Assembly: GCF_014652635.1 (NCBI RefSeq)
Contig: NZ_BMZE01000002.1
Coordinates: forward strand, 1,096,965 to 1,160,964
From: Devosia pacifica
GTDB lineage: Bacteria > Pseudomonadota > Alphaproteobacteria > Rhizobiales > Devosiaceae
Direction of reading: 5' to 3'
Length of the DNA stretch: 64,000 nt
Position numbers and translations under genes: made by a program. Positions 18,072-26,989 of this stretch are shown one piece after another; the first letter of the stretch is position 1, and every line of letters begins with the position of its first letter. Below the pieces are notes generated by a model that ran no database searches, had not been told where the DNA came from, and saw only the letters and a list, made by a program, of their open reading frames with translations.

Positions 18072-20327
18072 ATGGCAGACTACAAAGAGCTTTTACGCAA
18101 GGCCATTACGGCCCTGCCGGAGAATAACGGGGCTGCCAGGCGAGCCGTGTACGAGAGAGCGCGGTCGGCTCTCGTCGGCCAGTTGCGCAATCTTGATCCG
18201 CCACTGCCTGCGCGTGATATCACGCAGCATAGGCTTCAGCTCGAGGACTGCATCCGCCAGGTCGAGCAGGAAGCCAGCGAGGCCGCACTCGGTTATGGAC
18301 GCGATGACCGCTCCGCCCGTCCGTCCCGCGCGCCGCGTTCCGAGCCAGAGCGCGCGCCGCCAATGCCACCACCTCCGCCTCAGCAGCAGGCTGAGCCGGA
18401 CTATGAGGAGGTTGCCGAGGCCGAGCCAGAATATAGCTTGCCGGATCAACGCGATACCACGCCCGAGGAGCCTGCGGCCGTCGATGAGATGATCGTCGCG
18501 GACCCTGAGACAACGCCCGAACAGGACGCCACGGCCTACTATGAAGAGGACGAAGAGCCTCTTGAGGACGATCAACACGATTACGCGGACGATGAGCCCT
18601 ACGAGGACGACCTCGATTATGAGGACGACTCTGACTCCGATCCGCTGGAGTCGATAGAATCGATCATCGCTGCCGCTGAATCCGCGTCGGACTCGGATGG
18701 CCGCCGGAAACGCCGGGGCGAACTCGCGCCGGATGAGGCCGAAAGCGAGAACGAACAGGGGACGTCGAGCGAGCCGCCGCCAGTCGTTGAAGCGCAGACT
18801 ATTGAGCCACAGCCCCAAAAGCAGGGGTTCAGGTTGTTCCCATCGCTTGCAGCGCGCGGTTCGAAAGCTCGTGGGGCGACACCTGTTGTGGCGCCGAATG
18901 GCGCAGACACACACGGCAGCGCTACACCTCGGGCGGGAATAGCGAATGGCAGCGAGGCCATTGTCGCGACTGAAGGCGCGCAGGTGCAGCCCGCGCTTTC
19001 GAGCGTCCGGGAAGTCGAGCCTGAAGCCAGCTACGATCCACTGGACGCGGAAGGCGCGATCGAACGCGCGATCCAGACTCTTGATCGTGAAGCCCGTGGC
19101 GAGCCGGCACCGCAAGCCCAGCAGCCTGCCGGCAAGGCAGCGGTGGCCGAAGATGTGCGCCCGGATGCCGAATATGCGCCAGCACCTGCCGGGGCAGGAG
19201 AGGCGCTTTCTTCCCTGCGTGCGCATGACGAAACACGTGGTGCGAACGACATCGGCACTCCCGATACGCAGGTGACCGAAGATGAAGGACGCGGCGGTGG
19301 CGGTGGCCTGACGATCTTTTTGATTGTGTTTGCCCTGCTACTGGCTGGCGCTGGTGGTGCAGGCTACTGGGCGTGGCGCGAAGGCTATGTCGATCTCGAC
19401 CAGATGTTCGGCCGCGTGTCGACCGACGATCCGGCTACGCCCCAGGAGACGGTCGATACCACCCAGATTCCGACGCTCGACGCGCCGCCGGCACAGCAGC
19501 CCGCGGAGGAGCCGACGCAATCGCCGGTTGTTGACCAGACGGGGCCAGGAAATACTACCAGCGAACCGGTTTCGCCGGAGCCCACTGCCGCGCTCGAGGG
19601 ACTTGAGCCGGATGAAGACGCAGATCGACTGCAGCCCTCGACTGACACGCTCGATCCGATCCCGGAGCCGGTTGACCCATCGGACGGCGCGAACGTTCTT
19701 AACGACGACCGGCTGCCGAGCGCTGATGACGCAGACACTTCTGCGCCCAATCCTGCCGCATCGGTCGACCCTGTCGACCTCGCCGGCAGCCAGTCGCTGT
19801 TGCTGGAGGCATCCTCTGACGGGCGCACGGGGGCTGTACCGTTCTCAGGCACCGTTGAATGGACGCAAGGCACCGATGAACTCGGCCTGCCGACCATCGA
19901 GGCCGAGGCGAGCATTCCTGCGCGCAATCTCGACGTTTCGGTAGTGCTGCGGCGCAATTCCGACCCAAGCCTGCCGGCAAGCCATCTGATGGAAGTGACG
20001 TTCGACGTGCCGGATTCGTTCATTGGCGGCTCGATCTCTTCGCTTCCGGGCGTCTTGCTGAAAAACGAGGAACTGGTGCAGGGCACGCCGCTCGAAGGCG
20101 CTTCCGCACGCGTGGTGGGCAACTCGTTCCTGTTTGCGCTCAGCCAGTCTGAAGAAGATCTTCAGACCAATCGCGATCTTCTCGGTAGCCGCAAGTGGAT
20201 GGACCTGGCGGTGATCTACGCTACCGGCCAGCGCGCGATCATCACGCTTGAAAAGGACACCGACGCGGAAGCCCTGTTCGATGAGGTGCTTGAGGAATGG
20301 CAGGCCGCCGGCAACGGCGACGGCTAG
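18072..20327 (+). CDS. Large acidic single-span membrane protein, unknown function
   Basis: A 751-residue protein. Residues 1-75 form a helical, charged N-terminal domain (MADYKELLRKAITALPENN). Residues 80-400 are low-complexity and very acidic, with a Glu/Asp-rich run near 155-195. One membrane helix lies near 412-433 (LTIFLIVFALLLAGAGGAGYW). A Pro/Thr/Glu-rich stretch follows, then a conserved-looking C-terminal domain from about residue 565 on the far side of the membrane. Homologues next to purA are common in Rhizobiales, but I know of no function. Its stop codon shares CTAG with the convergent thiQ. Confidence 0.75.
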   Translation: MADYKELLRKAITALPENNGAARRAVYERARSALVGQLRNLDPPLPARDITQHRLQLEDCIRQVEQEASEAALGYGRDDRSARPSRAPRSEPERAPPMPPPPPQQQAEPDYEEVAEAEPEYSLPDQRDTTPEEPAAVDEMIVADPETTPEQDATAYYEEDEEPLEDDQHDYADDEPYEDDLDYEDDSDSDPLESIESIIAAAESASDSDGRRKRRGELAPDEAESENEQGTSSEPPPVVEAQTIEPQPQKQGFRLFPSLAARGSKARGATPVVAPNGADTHGSATPRAGIANGSEAIVATEGAQVQPALSSVREVEPEASYDPLDAEGAIERAIQTLDREARGEPAPQAQQPAGKAAVAEDVRPDAEYAPAPAGAGEALSSLRAHDETRGANDIGTPDTQVTEDEGRGGGGGLTIFLIVFALLLAGAGGAGYWAWREGYVDLDQMFGRVSTDDPATPQETVDTTQIPTLDAPPAQQPAEEPTQSPVVDQTGPGNTTSEPVSPEPTAALEGLEPDEDADRLQPSTDTLDPIPEPVDPSDGANVLNDDRLPSADDADTSAPNPAASVDPVDLAGSQSLLLEASSDGRTGAVPFSGTVEWTQGTDELGLPTIEAEASIPARNLDVSVVLRRNSDPSLPASHLMEVTFDVPDSFIGGSISSLPGVLLKNEELVQGTPLEGASARVVGNSFLFALSQSEEDLQTNRDLLGSRKWMDLAVIYATGQRAIITLEKDTDAEALFDEVLEEWQAAGNGDG

Positions 20328-20983
20328 GACGAGCGGGCGATGGGCTCGACTGGGATCTGTTCGAGCCGCTTGTCGCGAATGACATAGTGCCGGTCCGCCA
20401 GTGCGCGGACATCATCAGCATTGTGGCTGACAAGGATGGTTATCCAGTTCTGCTGCCGCGTCAGGCTGCGAACCAGTTGACGTGTAGCGGCGCGTGTTTC
20501 CTCATCGAGGGCGGAGAACGGTTCGTCGAGAAGCAGCAGACGCTTGTCGCGCAGCAGGGTGCGCGCAAGCGCGACACGCTGCTTCTGGCCGCCTGACAAG
20601 GCTGCGGCGCGTCTATCCTCGAGGCCCTCGAGCCCGACCTGTTCAAGTGCCTCTCCGATTTGCTGCTTTGCCTTGCGGTCCGCGTTTGGCAGTCCGAGCG
20701 CGACGTTTCGGGCGACCGTCAGGTGTTCGAACAGGCTCTCCGACTGCAGGAGCAAAGAAAGCGGCCGCCCTTCAGGCGGCAATGGCAGCAGGTCTTCGCC
20801 ATCAAGGCTGAGACTGCCATCCGATGCCACGGCAAAGCCGCCAATCAAATCGAGCAGGGTGGATTTCCCCGAGCCGCTGGTTCCGGAGATCGCGGTGATC
20901 TCGCTAGCGCGCGCCTCCATCGTGAATGCGTAGCTTTCCACCTGCTCCGGATAAGCGAACCTCAGGTCTTCAAGAACGAGCAT
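20324..20983 (-). CDS. thiQ: Thiamine ABC transporter, ATP-binding protein
   Basis: A 219-residue ABC ATPase powering thiamine/TPP import. Walker A GTSGSGKS near residue 34, signature LSGGQKQRVALAR near 126 and Walker B LLLLDEPFSALDEET near 148, with the switch His in VSHNADD near 185. Start ATG 20983 overlaps the end of thiP by 14 bases, so translation is probably coupled. It is the last gene of thiB-thiP-thiQ, all downstream of the TPP riboswitch. Confidence 0.93.
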   Translation of the reverse strand: MLVLEDLRFAYPEQVESYAFTMEARASEITAISGTSGSGKSTLLDLIGGFAVASDGSLSLDGEDLLPLPPEGRPLSLLLQSESLFEHLTVARNVALGLPNADRKAKQQIGEALEQVGLEGLEDRRAAALSGGQKQRVALARTLLRDKRLLLLDEPFSALDEETRAATRQLVRSLTRQQNWITILVSHNADDVRALADRHYVIRDKRLEQIPVEPIARSS

Positions 20984-22601
20984 CGAGCAATCTCTCGAAC
21001 AGGCGTGGCAAGGCGATGAAGGCAAGGATTGTCGCGACAAGCAGCAGCGCCGCGATGACCGCTGCGTCGTCGGAGCGGTAGGAGCCAAGGGCGCGATACA
21101 TCATCAGGGGAAGAGTTTGGAAATCCTGCGTGCCGAACAGGGCAATGACGCCGAGATCGCCGAACGAGAAACAAAAGGCCAGGGCAAGCACCACACCGAC
21201 TTCGCGTCGCAGTAGCGGCAATTCAATGTACCGCAGTTGTTGCCAACTGTTGAGCCCGAGGCTGCGGATCAGCTTCGCCTTATTCTGCACCAAGCCCTCG
21301 AGCGGTGGACCGAGCGTGGCGGAGGCGAAGGGTAGCGCCAGAAGTGCATTTGCAATGATGACGACGATCGGCGCTGCCTCTGCCGGCGCGATACCGAGAT
21401 TGCGCACGCTGAGGAAGAAGCCGAGGGACAAGACCACCGCTGGCACCGCAAGATAGGCGAAGACCGGAAGGCCGAGTCCGAGTCTGAGTGTGCGCCGGGC
21501 TGATGCGGCGCGGCCGAGCCCAAGTCCAAGAGCGAGGATTAGCGTCAGTGCCGCTGAAGAGAGGCCGATGACAACGCTGGTTGTGGCAGCGCGCCAGAAG
21601 GTAGGACGCGTCAACACATCGGCAAGATCAGCAACGACGCCATCGAAGATCACAGCCAGCAGCGGAAGCAGGAATCCAGCGATGCCAAGGCCAAGTACAC
21701 CCCATTGCAGGAGCCGCGCCGGGCCCCTGTCGTGCCAGTTCTGGCCTGTCGAAACGCCGGTGCTGATGGGCACGGGAGGACGTGCTGCAGCCGCGAGGAT
21801 AACGAGGGAACATACAAGGATCTGAACCAAGGCCAGATGCACTGCGCCCAGGAGATCGAACTGCTGGCGCACGGCGGCGAAAATCGCGACTTCCAGCGTC
21901 TGGTTTGCTGGCCCGCCGCCCAGCAGCAGGACAATGGGAAAGCTTGTGAACGCGAGGAGGAAGATGACCGCGGCAAGTCCGGGAACGCTGCCGCGAATGG
22001 CCGGCCAGTCGATGATCGTGAAGCGTTGCCACGGACTGAGTCCAAGGCTTTGACCGATCTTCAGCCGCGCTGCCGGGATGGCATCAAGCCGCTCAAGCAG
22101 TATACGCGCGGCGAACGTTGCATCGAGGATAAGGTGCGCAAAGATGATGCCCCATAGCCCGAACGCGAGGTTGCCGATGCTCTCACCGAACAGATAAGTC
22201 GTCGCAGAGTTGATCCAGCCGCTTCGCCCCCAGATGCTCAGCATGCCGAAAGCAACGACAATGCCTGGTGTGACGATGGCAGCCGCGAATACACCGATCA
22301 CCAGATCGCGCCCGAAAAAGCGCAGCCTGTTCAACGCCCAGGCCAAGGCAATGCCTATTGCGATAGACAATACAGTTGTAAGCCCCGCCTGAATGCTGGT
22401 CATGCGCACCAGATGCCAGATATCGGTGCGAAGCGTACCGCCGGTGGTGCTGGCGGCGGTGACGAGGATGTTGGCAAACAGCCCTGCGATCAGCAAGGCG
22501 ATCAATACGGCCAGCGTCGAGGCGATAATGACGCGCTTCGGACGGTGCGGCAGGTGACTGGCGCGCGCCGAATGGCGGCTCTCAAACATGGGAGGTGCCA
22601 C
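20970..22601 (-). CDS. thiP: Thiamine ABC transporter, permease
   Basis: A 543-residue fused double permease with about twelve membrane helices. Two EAA-type coupling loops are visible: RLKIGQSLGLSPWQRF in the first half and KAKLIRSLGLNSWQQL in the second, as expected for ThiP, which does the work of two permease subunits. GTG 22601 or ATG 22589 could be the start; neither has a good ribosome site. It lies 17 bases after thiB. Confidence 0.92.
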   Translation of the reverse strand: MAPPMFESRHSARASHLPHRPKRVIIASTLAVLIALLIAGLFANILVTAASTTGGTLRTDIWHLVRMTSIQAGLTTVLSIAIGIALAWALNRLRFFGRDLVIGVFAAAIVTPGIVVAFGMLSIWGRSGWINSATTYLFGESIGNLAFGLWGIIFAHLILDATFAARILLERLDAIPAARLKIGQSLGLSPWQRFTIIDWPAIRGSVPGLAAVIFLLAFTSFPIVLLLGGGPANQTLEVAIFAAVRQQFDLLGAVHLALVQILVCSLVILAAAARPPVPISTGVSTGQNWHDRGPARLLQWGVLGLGIAGFLLPLLAVIFDGVVADLADVLTRPTFWRAATTSVVIGLSSAALTLILALGLGLGRAASARRTLRLGLGLPVFAYLAVPAVVLSLGFFLSVRNLGIAPAEAAPIVVIIANALLALPFASATLGPPLEGLVQNKAKLIRSLGLNSWQQLRYIELPLLRREVGVVLALAFCFSFGDLGVIALFGTQDFQTLPLMMYRALGSYRSDDAAVIAALLLVATILAFIALPRLFERLLDARS

Positions 22602-22618
22602 GGCGCGCGCCTGTTCTA

Positions 22619-23620
22619 TCAGTTCAGTGCATTCAGCATTTCGTCGATCCAGGCATCGCGATTTGCGGTGATCTCCTCACCCGCGATGCTCAAGGTCGAT
22701 GATGGCTGCTGGAGATCCGAAAACGACGGATCGAGCTCGCTTTCGAGATCGACCACGGGGAACATCCAGTTGGTCGTCGGGATTACAGCCTGTGCCCCAG
22801 GCGATGCAAGGTAATCGAGAAACTCGCGAGCAAGCGCCTTGTTGGGGGAGGATTCCAAAACGCCGGCAACTTCGATCTGGGCCAAGTGCCCCTCTTCGAA
22901 CATTGCGGCATGGATGCTGTGATCGTCTTCATCAAAGACGTGATATGCCGGAGACGTCGTGTAGGACAGAACCATATCGGCTTCCCCATCGAGGAACAGC
23001 GCATAGCTTTCCGACCAGTCGCTGGTTACCGTCAGTACGTGCGGGGCGAGCCCTTCCCAGATCTCGGCTGCGTCATCGCCATAGGCAGCCTTGATCCACA
23101 AGACAAGGCCAAGCCCCGGCGTTGCAGACCGGGGGTCCTGGATGGCGATCTTGAAGGACTCCGGCCTATCTATCAGTTCCTCGAAGGACTGTGGCGGCTC
23201 GCTGACCACATCCTCGTCATAGACAAACGCGAAGTGCGAATAGTCAAACGGCACGAAGGTCGGATCGGTCCACGTTTCGGGCAGCGATAGCCCGTCGAGA
23301 TCGAGCTGATGCTCGGCGAAAAGACCGGTCTGGCGTGCCTCACCGGCAATTGCCGTGTCGAGGCCGACGATCAGGTCGGCATCGGTGGTATCGCCTTCGA
23401 GCTGCACCCGGCGAAGCGCGCCAATCGAGGAATCGGCGGCGATGAACTCGACGATGCAATCGCACTGCGCCTCAAAGCCCTCTTTCAGCTGCGGGCCGGG
23501 CCCCCAATCTGCGGCGAACGCATCATATGTGTAGATCGTCAGGTTCGGCGTTTCCTGCGCGGTGGCTGCAGTCGCAGCTCCGGCAAGGACCGCAAGCGCC
23601 AATGGAATGGATTTGATCAT
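22619..23620 (-). CDS. thiB: Thiamine ABC transporter, periplasmic binding protein
   Basis: A 333-residue periplasmic binding protein with a signal peptide ending near residue 20 (ATAATAQETP). LTIYTYDAFAADWGPGP after it is the standard ThiB opening, and SDWSESYALFLDGEADMVLSY near 202 belongs to the ligand pocket. ATG 23620 is preceded by AAAGGG. It heads thiBPQ and is preceded by a TPP riboswitch, which fixes the substrate as thiamine or its phosphates. Confidence 0.94.
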   Translation of the reverse strand: MIKSIPLALAVLAGAATAATAQETPNLTIYTYDAFAADWGPGPQLKEGFEAQCDCIVEFIAADSSIGALRRVQLEGDTTDADLIVGLDTAIAGEARQTGLFAEHQLDLDGLSLPETWTDPTFVPFDYSHFAFVYDEDVVSEPPQSFEELIDRPESFKIAIQDPRSATPGLGLVLWIKAAYGDDAAEIWEGLAPHVLTVTSDWSESYALFLDGEADMVLSYTTSPAYHVFDEDDHSIHAAMFEEGHLAQIEVAGVLESSPNKALAREFLDYLASPGAQAVIPTTNWMFPVVDLESELDPSFSDLQQPSSTLSIAGEEITANRDAWIDEMLNALN

Positions 23621-23710
23621 GGGATCATCCCTTTCACGCGGACCGTCTGGTCCGGGGTTGCGGTCATGAAAACGGGGATGCAAGCCAGTGGTCAGGGCAG
23701 GTGCCCTTGC

Positions 23711-23799
23711 CATCTCGAACTTCCTCCGCCAGCATGACCTGGTTCAGGTTCAATGGGTAAATCTCAGCTCCGGCAAGGCCGGAACACCCCAGCGAGATA
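23711..23799 (-). promoter_or_regulatory. TPP riboswitch (THI element) upstream of thiB
   Basis: On the minus strand the conserved cores are easy to see: GGGGTG, CTGAGAT followed by ACCC, TTGAACCTGA, and CATGCTGGCG before GAGGAAG. P1 is closed by ATCTCG (23798-23793) with CGAGAT (23717-23712). It would repress thiBPQ when thiamine pyrophosphate is abundant. Confidence 0.96.
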
Positions 23800-23842
23800 G
23801 CGAAGACATAGTGTGAGCGTGCCGATCGTGCAAGATGGATCG

Positions 23843-24532
23843 ATGGTTGAGCATGGCGATCCGCCCTTGGTCTATGAGCGGCCGATAGCAATTGTCGGGG
23901 GCGGGACGGTCGAGCCCGACATGCTGCGTCAGCTCGATCAGCAAGGCATCGCATTGATCGGGGCGGATGGCGGTGGCGATGTTATCGCGGATGCAGGACT
24001 GGTTCCGGCAGCGATCGTCGGGGATTTCGACTCGCTCAGAGACCCCTCGGCCTGGTCATCACAAACCCGTCTCGTCCATCTGAAAGAGCAGATGACTTCA
24101 GATTTCGAGAAAGCCGTCTACAGCACATCCGCGCCGGTGACGCTGGCACTCGGGATGATCGGGCGGCGCTTCGATCACACAATGGCGGGGCTGCACGTCG
24201 TTCACCGTTATGCGAAAGAGCGCAGGATCATCCTTGTTGACGAGGTCGATATCGTCATGGGGGTTTCAGGGTCCTTCGATTTCACCGCCGAGCCGGGAGA
24301 GCGCGTCTCCATCCATCCACTGGACCCAGTGTGCTTTCGCGCGTCGAGCGGTCTACTCTTTTCGCTAGACGGGTTGGCGCTTGCCTCCGGCGTCAGAACC
24401 GGCACCTCGAACTCCGCGACGCAGACTACCTTTTCGGTTGAAACAAGCGAGATCGGCATCTGGTTGTTGATCCTCGGCAAGGCGCGTCTTGCCGATCTCA
24501 TACAGCATCTTGTGACCAGAGATCGCCCCTAA
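23843..24532 (+). CDS. thiN: Thiamine pyrophosphokinase
   Basis: A 229-residue TPK that transfers pyrophosphate from ATP to thiamine. Motifs: IVGGGTVEP near residue 17, GADGGGDVIADAGLVP near 40, the metal-binding GDFDSLR near 62, SDFEKAV near 88 and GMIGRRFDHTMAG near 107. The start is uncertain: GTG 23813, 23819 or 23828 are also in frame, and ATG 23843 has only a weak ribosome site. It diverges from the riboswitch-controlled thiBPQ operon with under 50 bases between, so import and activation of thiamine are side by side. Confidence 0.88.
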   Translation: MVEHGDPPLVYERPIAIVGGGTVEPDMLRQLDQQGIALIGADGGGDVIADAGLVPAAIVGDFDSLRDPSAWSSQTRLVHLKEQMTSDFEKAVYSTSAPVTLALGMIGRRFDHTMAGLHVVHRYAKERRIILVDEVDIVMGVSGSFDFTAEPGERVSIHPLDPVCFRASSGLLFSLDGLALASGVRTGTSNSATQTTFSVETSEIGIWLLILGKARLADLIQHLVTRDRP

Positions 24533-24534
24533 CG

Positions 24535-24557
24535 GAAAACGCCGCCCATAGGCGGCG
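24535..24557 (-). terminator. Intrinsic terminator of rpoH
   Basis: Stem GCCGCC / GGCGGC with a four-base loop, followed on the minus strand by GTTTTCC. It lies 35 bases past the rpoH stop and also within the gap to the convergent thiN. Confidence 0.7.
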
Positions 24558-24590
24558 CTTGGTGCATGTGGCAGTAAATCCGGGATCCCG

Positions 24591-25475
24591 TCAGGCGGGC
24601 TCGCCTGCCTGCTGGCGGGCGGCGTCCTTTACGGCATCCTGAACCTTTTCAAAGGCCCGGACCTCGATCTGACGGATGCGCTCACGGCTGACGCTGTATT
24701 CCTGCGCAAGCTCCTCGAGGGTAGAGGGGCTTTCCTGCAGCCGACGCGCCTGGAAGATCGCGCGTTCACGATCGTTGAGCACGTCCATAGCATTGGTCAG
24801 CAGACCCATGCGTTCGTCGCGCTCCTGGGTCTCGCCCAAAGTGGTTTCCTGGTCGGGGGTTTCGTCCACCAGCCAGTCTTGCCACTCGGAACTGCCTTCA
24901 TCGGCACGCATCGGCGAGTTCAATGAGGCATCACCCGAGAGCCGCGAGTTCATCGAGACCACGTCGTCTTCCGACACGTTCAGCGATGTGGCGATCTGCT
25001 TGATCTGCTCCGGATGCAATGCACCGTCCTCAAGAGCGGCAATCTGTCCCTTCACCTTGCGTAGGTTGAAGAACAGGCGCTTCTGGGCGGCTGTGGTGCC
25101 GATCTTCACAAGCGACCATGAACGCAACACGTATTCTTGAATCGCGGCTCGGATCCACCACATGGCGTATGTGGCAAGGCGGAAACCCTTGTCAGGCTCG
25201 AAGCGCTTAACAGCGTGCATGAGACCGACATTGCCTTCCGAGATGACCTCAGAGATCGGCAGGCCGTAACCGCGATAGCCCATGGCAATCTTGGCCACGA
25301 GGCGCAAATGCGATGTAATCAGTTTTTGAGCGGCACCGGGATCGGTATGCTCCTTGTACCGCTTGGCCAGCATGAACTCCTCATCCGGCTCCAGCATGGG
25401 GAATTTCCGGATTTCCTGGAGATAGCGGCTCAGACCTCCATCGGAGGTCAGGACAGGTAGATTGGATTGGGCCAT
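24591..25475 (-). CDS. rpoH: RNA polymerase heat-shock sigma factor
   Basis: A 294-residue sigma-32 factor. Region 2 includes ATYAMWWIRAAIQEYVLRSWS near residue 100, followed directly by the RpoH-box segment (AQKRLFFNLRK) found only in RpoH. Region 4.2 is the HTH TLEELAQEYSVSRERIRQIE near 255. AAAGGGG precedes the ATG. It lies 151 bases downstream of rluD on the same strand, an arrangement seen in other rhizobia. A terminator follows. Confidence 0.95.
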   Translation of the reverse strand: MAQSNLPVLTSDGGLSRYLQEIRKFPMLEPDEEFMLAKRYKEHTDPGAAQKLITSHLRLVAKIAMGYRGYGLPISEVISEGNVGLMHAVKRFEPDKGFRLATYAMWWIRAAIQEYVLRSWSLVKIGTTAAQKRLFFNLRKVKGQIAALEDGALHPEQIKQIATSLNVSEDDVVSMNSRLSGDASLNSPMRADEGSSEWQDWLVDETPDQETTLGETQERDERMGLLTNAMDVLNDRERAIFQARRLQESPSTLEELAQEYSVSRERIRQIEVRAFEKVQDAVKDAARQQAGEPA

Positions 25476-25626
25476 TAGCGCACCCCTTTCATACTCCCCC
25501 GCTTTGCGGGCAGATTATCCGCATCCATCCTTTGCGGCACAGACGCAGACGTAACGCTCAATATAAGCACTCGCTGCGCGATTGTAAGACCGACCAATGC
25601 ACTACGTTTGAGCGGGTTGCGCTGGT

Positions 25627-26646
25627 TCACACCGGTTTCGCGCGATTATATCGGGCCATTGCGGCTGCAAGACGTTCGAGATCACTGGGCAGATCTGCGG
25701 TGAACGACATCAATTCGCCCGAGCGCGGATGCGCAAAGCCAAGCTCGCTGGCGTGAAGCGCCTGTCTTTTCAGCGCGTTTATTGGGGTTGCGGCGTCTTC
25801 GGGGAGACGATTGATCTTTGTGGCATAACCGGAGGCATAGACTGGATCGGCGACCAGGGGATGGCCGATATGCGCCATATGCACGCGGATCTGATGGGTG
25901 CGGCCCGTTTCGAGCCGGCATGACAATTGCGTGACATCCCAGCCTTCCGCTCCGAAACGGCCGGTGACGGAATAATGCGTTATCGCCTCGCGGCCATCGC
26001 GCCGGACCGCCTGCTTCAGCCTGTTCTGCGCGTCCCGTCCAAGCGGAGCATCTACGGTGCCGCCAGCCGCCTGCGTCGCGCCCCAGGCGAAGGCCGTATA
26101 GATCCGGTGCAGATTGCCCTTGCGGCCGTGGTCGGCGAACTGAGCCGAAAGGTGCTTATGGGCGCGCTCGGTTTTCGCCGCCACCATGACGCCGGACGTT
26201 TCTTTATCGAGACGGTGTACGATGCCGGGCCTTTTTACCCCGCCAATGCCCTTGAGCGTATCTCCGCAGTGGTAGATGAGCGCATTGACAAGCGTCCCGG
26301 ATGGCGAACCGGGTGCCGGGTGCACCACCATGCCGGCGGGCTTGTCGATGACAATCAGATGATCGTCCTCAAACAGTATCGAGAGGGGGATGTCCTCCGG
26401 TTGCGGCTCCGGATCCTCTGGCGGTGGGGCAACAAGGACAATTGTCTCATCGACTCGGACGCGGTATTTGGGCTCGACGACACTACGGCTGTCGATGCTG
26501 ACTGCGCCTTCAAGGATCAGATCCTTGAGGCGGGATCGGCTGAGGGCAGGGTAGGCAGCAGCCAACACGGCGTCGAGCCGTCCACCTTCGGCGTCGGAAT
26601 CGACAACGAAGCGGAATTCCTCCGCCGCATCGGAAATATCCTGCAT
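25627..26646 (-). CDS. rluD: Ribosomal large subunit pseudouridine synthase RluD
   Basis: A 339-residue RluA-family enzyme. An N-terminal S4 RNA-binding domain (GGRLDAVLAAAYPALSRSRL near residue 20) precedes the catalytic domain with the invariant Asp in HRLDKETSG near 148 and TGRTHQIRVH near 257. RluD modifies helix 69 of 23S rRNA. ATG 26646 shares the four bases CATG with the start of the divergent 26645 gene, so the two genes overlap head to head. Confidence 0.92.
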   Translation of the reverse strand: MQDISDAAEEFRFVVDSDAEGGRLDAVLAAAYPALSRSRLKDLILEGAVSIDSRSVVEPKYRVRVDETIVLVAPPPEDPEPQPEDIPLSILFEDDHLIVIDKPAGMVVHPAPGSPSGTLVNALIYHCGDTLKGIGGVKRPGIVHRLDKETSGVMVAAKTERAHKHLSAQFADHGRKGNLHRIYTAFAWGATQAAGGTVDAPLGRDAQNRLKQAVRRDGREAITHYSVTGRFGAEGWDVTQLSCRLETGRTHQIRVHMAHIGHPLVADPVYASGYATKINRLPEDAATPINALKRQALHASELGFAHPRSGELMSFTADLPSDLERLAAAMARYNRAKPV

Positions 26647-26989
26647 GAATGACACATCCCGGTCTGATGAGAATGGCCCCGAAGAGCTTACGCCCGAAGC
26701 CCGCCAGGTCTTGCAGCGGGCTCGCCGGTCATTCGGCTTTTCGGTCGGCATATTGTTGCTGGGCTTTATCGCAATCGGTTTCGCGCTTGTCTATCGCGCT
26801 GTACGCGACGCGCCTCCGCCCGAAATAGCGGAGGCCGTTACCCTTGCGGGCGATGCGGAAATTTTGAGCGCTATCGTTTCCGAAGGGCGCATCAACATCA
26901 CATACGTGTCCGAGGGCACGACCCGCCTCGCGTTGTTTGATGCAGCTACGGGCGAGCTGTTGAACGAAATCGCTATCGAGGCAGACTAG
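26645..26989 (+). CDS. Small single-span membrane protein, unknown
   Basis: A 114-residue protein with a charged cytoplasmic N-terminus, one membrane helix near residues 31-52 (FGFSVGILLLGFIAIGFALVY) and a periplasmic C-terminal domain of about 60 residues. DUF6476-like proteins beside rluD in rhizobia have this shape, but I am not sure of the family. Its ATG shares CATG with rluD and its TAG shares CTAG with the next convergent gene, so it overlaps at both ends. Confidence 0.72.
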   Translation: MNDTSRSDENGPEELTPEARQVLQRARRSFGFSVGILLLGFIAIGFALVYRAVRDAPPPEIAEAVTLAGDAEILSAIVSEGRINITYVSEGTTRLALFDAATGELLNEIAIEAD

